In this document: piece after piece, positions 62,276-64,000 of the stretch
Position numbering within the stretch: position 1 is the stretch's first letter
How the letters are laid out: each line of letters begins with the position of its first letter
From: Bin87 sp034421995
GTDB lineage: Bacteria; Chloroflexota; Dehalococcoidia; Lucifugimonadales; UBA3495
Length of the DNA: 64,000 nt
Assembly (NCBI GenBank): GCA_034421995.1
Contig: DAOUJY010000132.1
Span: 1 to 64,000 of the forward strand
Reading direction: 5' to 3'
Notes under the pieces: generated by a model
Told to the model about the DNA's origin: nothing
Database searches by the model: none
What the model saw: only the letters and a program-made list of their open reading frames with translations
Program-made: the position numbers and the translations under genes

Positions 62276-63061
62276 TCAGTCGGCCAGCACCGGCTCGGGC
62301 ACGTCGGCCGGCGGGCTGCTGGGTATGGCTTCGGTGCGGACCGGGATACGGCCGGCGAGGTACGCCTGGCGGCCGGCCTCGACGCCCTTGCGGAACGCGT
62401 CGGCCATCATGGCTGGGTCTTCGGCCTGGGCGATGGCGGTGTTCACCAGCACGGCAGAGGCGCCCATCTCCAGCGCCTTGGAGGCATCGGAGGGGACGGC
62501 CAGGCCGGCATCCACCACTACGGGGACGGTGGCGTTTTCCAGAATGATCCGGACTTCCTCAGCGGTGTGGATGCCCTGGCCGGAGCCGATGGCGGAGCCC
62601 AGTGGCATCACCGTGACGCAGCCGGCCTCCTCCAGGTTCTTGGCCAGCACCGGGTCGGCGTGGATGTAAGGCAGTACCTTGAACCCCTCATCGACCAGTT
62701 GCCGGGCCGCCTCCAGGGTTCCGTTGGGGTCCGGGAACAGATACTTGGCGTCCGGGATGACTTCCAGCTTGACGAAGTCGGTCTGGGCGACCTCGCGGCC
62801 CAGGCGGGCTACGAACAGGGCTTCTTCCACGGTGCGGCAGCCGGCCGTGTTGGGGAGGAGCCGGTACTTGTCCAGGTTTATGTACTCCAGGATGTTCTGC
62901 TCCGGGTTGTCGAGGTCCAACCGCCGGATGGCAACGGTGACCATCTCGGCGCCGGAGGCTTCCAGGGAATCGACCATTTCCTGCATACTGCGGTGTCGGC
63001 CGGTTCCCACAATCAGCCGGGAATTGAACGTCACGCCGCCAATCACCAGTTCATCGGCCAT
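62276..63061 (-). CDS. thiG: thiazole synthase
   Basis: A 261-aa TIM-barrel enzyme making the thiazole phosphate from DXP, ThiS-thiocarboxylate and dehydroglycine. The ATG at 63061 has AGGAG 10 bases upstream; a GTG at 63070 is too close to it. 'SRLIVGTGRHRSMQEMVDSLEASGAEMVTVAIRRLDLDNP', Schiff-base Lys98 ('TDFVKLEVIPDAKYLFPDPNGTLEAARQLVDEGFKVLPYI'), 'AGCVTVMPLGSAIGSGQGIHTAE' and 'VDAGLAVPSDASKALEMGASAVLVNTAIAQAEDPAMMADAFRKGVEAGRQAYLAGRI' are canonical. First gene after the TPP riboswitch. Confidence 0.96.
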   Translation of the reverse strand: MADELVIGGVTFNSRLIVGTGRHRSMQEMVDSLEASGAEMVTVAIRRLDLDNPEQNILEYINLDKYRLLPNTAGCRTVEEALFVARLGREVAQTDFVKLEVIPDAKYLFPDPNGTLEAARQLVDEGFKVLPYIHADPVLAKNLEEAGCVTVMPLGSAIGSGQGIHTAEEVRIILENATVPVVVDAGLAVPSDASKALEMGASAVLVNTAIAQAEDPAMMADAFRKGVEAGRQAYLAGRIPVRTEAIPSSPPADVPEPVLAD

Positions 63062-63135
63062 CGTTGCCACTCTCCTGTGTCGTTACCGGGGCAGTTCATC
63101 CGCTGCGGGCGGACTGCCCGGAATATGCCAAACGC

Positions 63136-63161
63136 AAAACCGCCAGGCAGGAACCCGGCGG
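63136..63161 (-). terminator. riboswitch expression-platform terminator
   Basis: On the minus strand the short stem CCGCC (63157-63161) / GGCGG (63140-63144) is followed by TTTT (63139-63136). It lies about 20 bases after the TPP aptamer and 75 before thiG, so ligand binding may end transcription here. Confidence 0.65.
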
Positions 63162-63181
63162 CAAAATACAAACGCTGCCTG

Positions 63182-63263
63182 CTGTCCCTACGCCGGCATT
63201 ATCCGAGTCAGGTACAGCGGTCGGCGACGAATTAGGCCGCCCTCTCAGCCTGGTTTGCCCAAG
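63182..63263 (-). promoter_or_regulatory. TPP riboswitch (THI element)
   Basis: On the minus strand the signature CTGAGAGGGC (63239-63248) and the 3' block ACCTGACTCGGATAATGCC (63195-63213) followed by GGCGTAGGGA are typical of the TPP aptamer. The four-helix layout is plausible. It lies upstream of thiG and controls thiG-thiE-thiS and the 83-aa gene. A terminator-like hairpin follows at 63136-63161. Confidence 0.95.
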
Positions 63264-63264
63264 C

Positions 63265-63856
63265 TCCCGCCAGAATCGCGTCAGGCGTTCAATTGTGGGT
63301 TGAATGTAGCACTATGCGTCGGGCAAGTCAATGCGTCGTACTCGGCTGAAGGGTACTCGGCGCGAGCACTTGGTGAGAAGCGGAATTTTAAGGCTCGGAG
63401 TTATTTTACATTGGTGAGGTTCCTTTGAAGGGTGCTGGTGGTTACGATTGGGAAGGCAGGATTTCCCGCCAAAGGCGGACTTGGCAGCAGCACTTCGTTG
63501 TCAGCATACGGCCGGTTGGGGTACGCAACTATTTTTCCCTACTTTTTCGTGTACTCAGCGCGCCAGAGGCGCGCCTGCGCGCGGGCACGGGCAGTCCCGG
63601 TGGTCCAGCCGGCAATCCGATTGAGGTGGTCGGGTCTAACTGAGCCTTGCCGAGTGCGACCGGTTGCGATTTGGAAACTGACGGGGTTGGCCGTCGAAGT
63701 GAAATCCTGCCTTTGGAGATTTGATAGAAACAGCTGTTTTGCCTTGGCTGCGATTAGGATATACGTTCTTGGAATGGGCAGTCAAGGGGAAAGGTGTCAG
63801 TTGAGGAAATTTCGCCACTGGGCATTTGACTGACGGGCAGGCCGTTCCGCCACCGG
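63265..63856. other. intergenic region without recognised gene
   Basis: About 590 bases between the riboswitch and the gene at the right edge. It has AT-rich and low-complexity parts and some short open frames with no support. I see no gene, RNA or repeat of note. Confidence 0.5.
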
Positions 63857-64000
63857 CTAACGCACCGTTACGGTGTCGCTGACGGTGTACAGGTAGTTGC
63901 TGTCCGCATCAATCGCCGCCACCGCCGCCACGTATTCGCCGGCGGCGACCCCGGTGAAGGTGTGGGAACCGCCGGTTGCCCTGACTACCGACACCCGGCG
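63857..64000 (-). CDS. C-terminal part of an FN3-like surface protein (partial)
   Basis: On the minus strand the frame runs without stop from the window edge to TAG at 63857-63859, giving 47 residues with the beta-strand pattern 'GSHTFTGVAAGEYVAAVAAIDADSNYLYTVSDTVTVR'. This is the end of a fibronectin type III domain in an extracellular or surface protein. The beginning lies outside the window. Confidence 0.75.
   Translation of the reverse strand, partial: RRVSVVRATGGSHTFTGVAAGEYVAAVAAIDADSNYLYTVSDTVTVR

Noticed and set aside
63432..63833. 133-residue plus-strand frame in the right-hand intergenic region
   Set aside because: No ribosome site, low-complexity translation and no recognisable pattern.

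Overview
This window looks like one contig from a high-GC bacterium, most likely a Chloroflexota member of the Dehalococcoidia/SAR202 type. That placement is an inference. It rests on two CaiB/BaiF CoA-transferases beside paired luciferase-like flavin monooxygenases, a class II (B12) ribonucleotide reductase with NrdR, a tandem ClpP pair with ClpX, and a cell-division cluster cut down to rsmH-ftsA-ftsZ with no murein genes nearby. No 16S or complete marker gene is present to confirm it.

Layout. 1-433: the 3' end of 23S rRNA, a truncated tRNA-like duplicate, an initiator tRNA and a terminator; no 5S rRNA follows the 23S. 465-7782: one unknown gene, then a minus-strand catabolic cluster (CaiB, CitE-like lyase, two LLM monooxygenases, ABM monooxygenase, CaiB, small ORF). 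7932-16520: a membrane protein with an Asp-box, a Uma2 nuclease, an FAD oxidase, an enoyl-CoA hydratase plus alpha/beta hydrolase pair, and a Panacea antitoxin-like gene overlapping a small gene tail to tail. 16574-24398: nrdR and nrdJ with two unknown genes between them, ftsZ, ftsA and rsmH, with tandem NrdR boxes before nrdR. 24772-29041: tig-clpP-clpP-clpX proteostasis operon. 29038-37393: DNA maintenance and translation operon dprA-topA-xer-aroQ-efp-xseA-xseB-formyltransferase.

37556-45282: a second Uma2, a GMC oxidoreductase, SMP-30, GH15, DM13 protein, SirB1-like protein, zinc ribbon and SDR. 45431-50590: a type IIG restriction-modification enzyme and a NYN nuclease bracketed by two copies of one palindromic repeat; the right copy is a complete 153-bp MITE with 17-bp perfect terminal inverted repeats and a 10-bp target duplication. 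51304-56046: MmgE/PrpD, CopD-like and molybdopterin proteins, then a two-component system. 56190-60406: FmdB zinc ribbon, groES-groEL, MFS transporter and RidA. 60467-61101: HicAB toxin-antitoxin pair. 61098-63263: a thiG-thiE-thiS-orf operon under a TPP riboswitch. 63857-64000: the 3' end of an FN3-like surface protein.

How it fits together. Core functions (division, dNTP synthesis, protein folding and turnover, DNA topology and recombination) sit in compact operons. Between them lie accessory modules for breaking down CoA-activated and oxygenated organic compounds, and defence or toxin-antitoxin modules. Three short palindromic repeat families mark intergenic junctions. The strongest candidates for something undescribed are the repeat-bracketed RM-NYN cassette, the overlapping Panacea/small-gene pair, the uncharacterised nrd- and thi-linked small genes, and the tRNA-half duplication.
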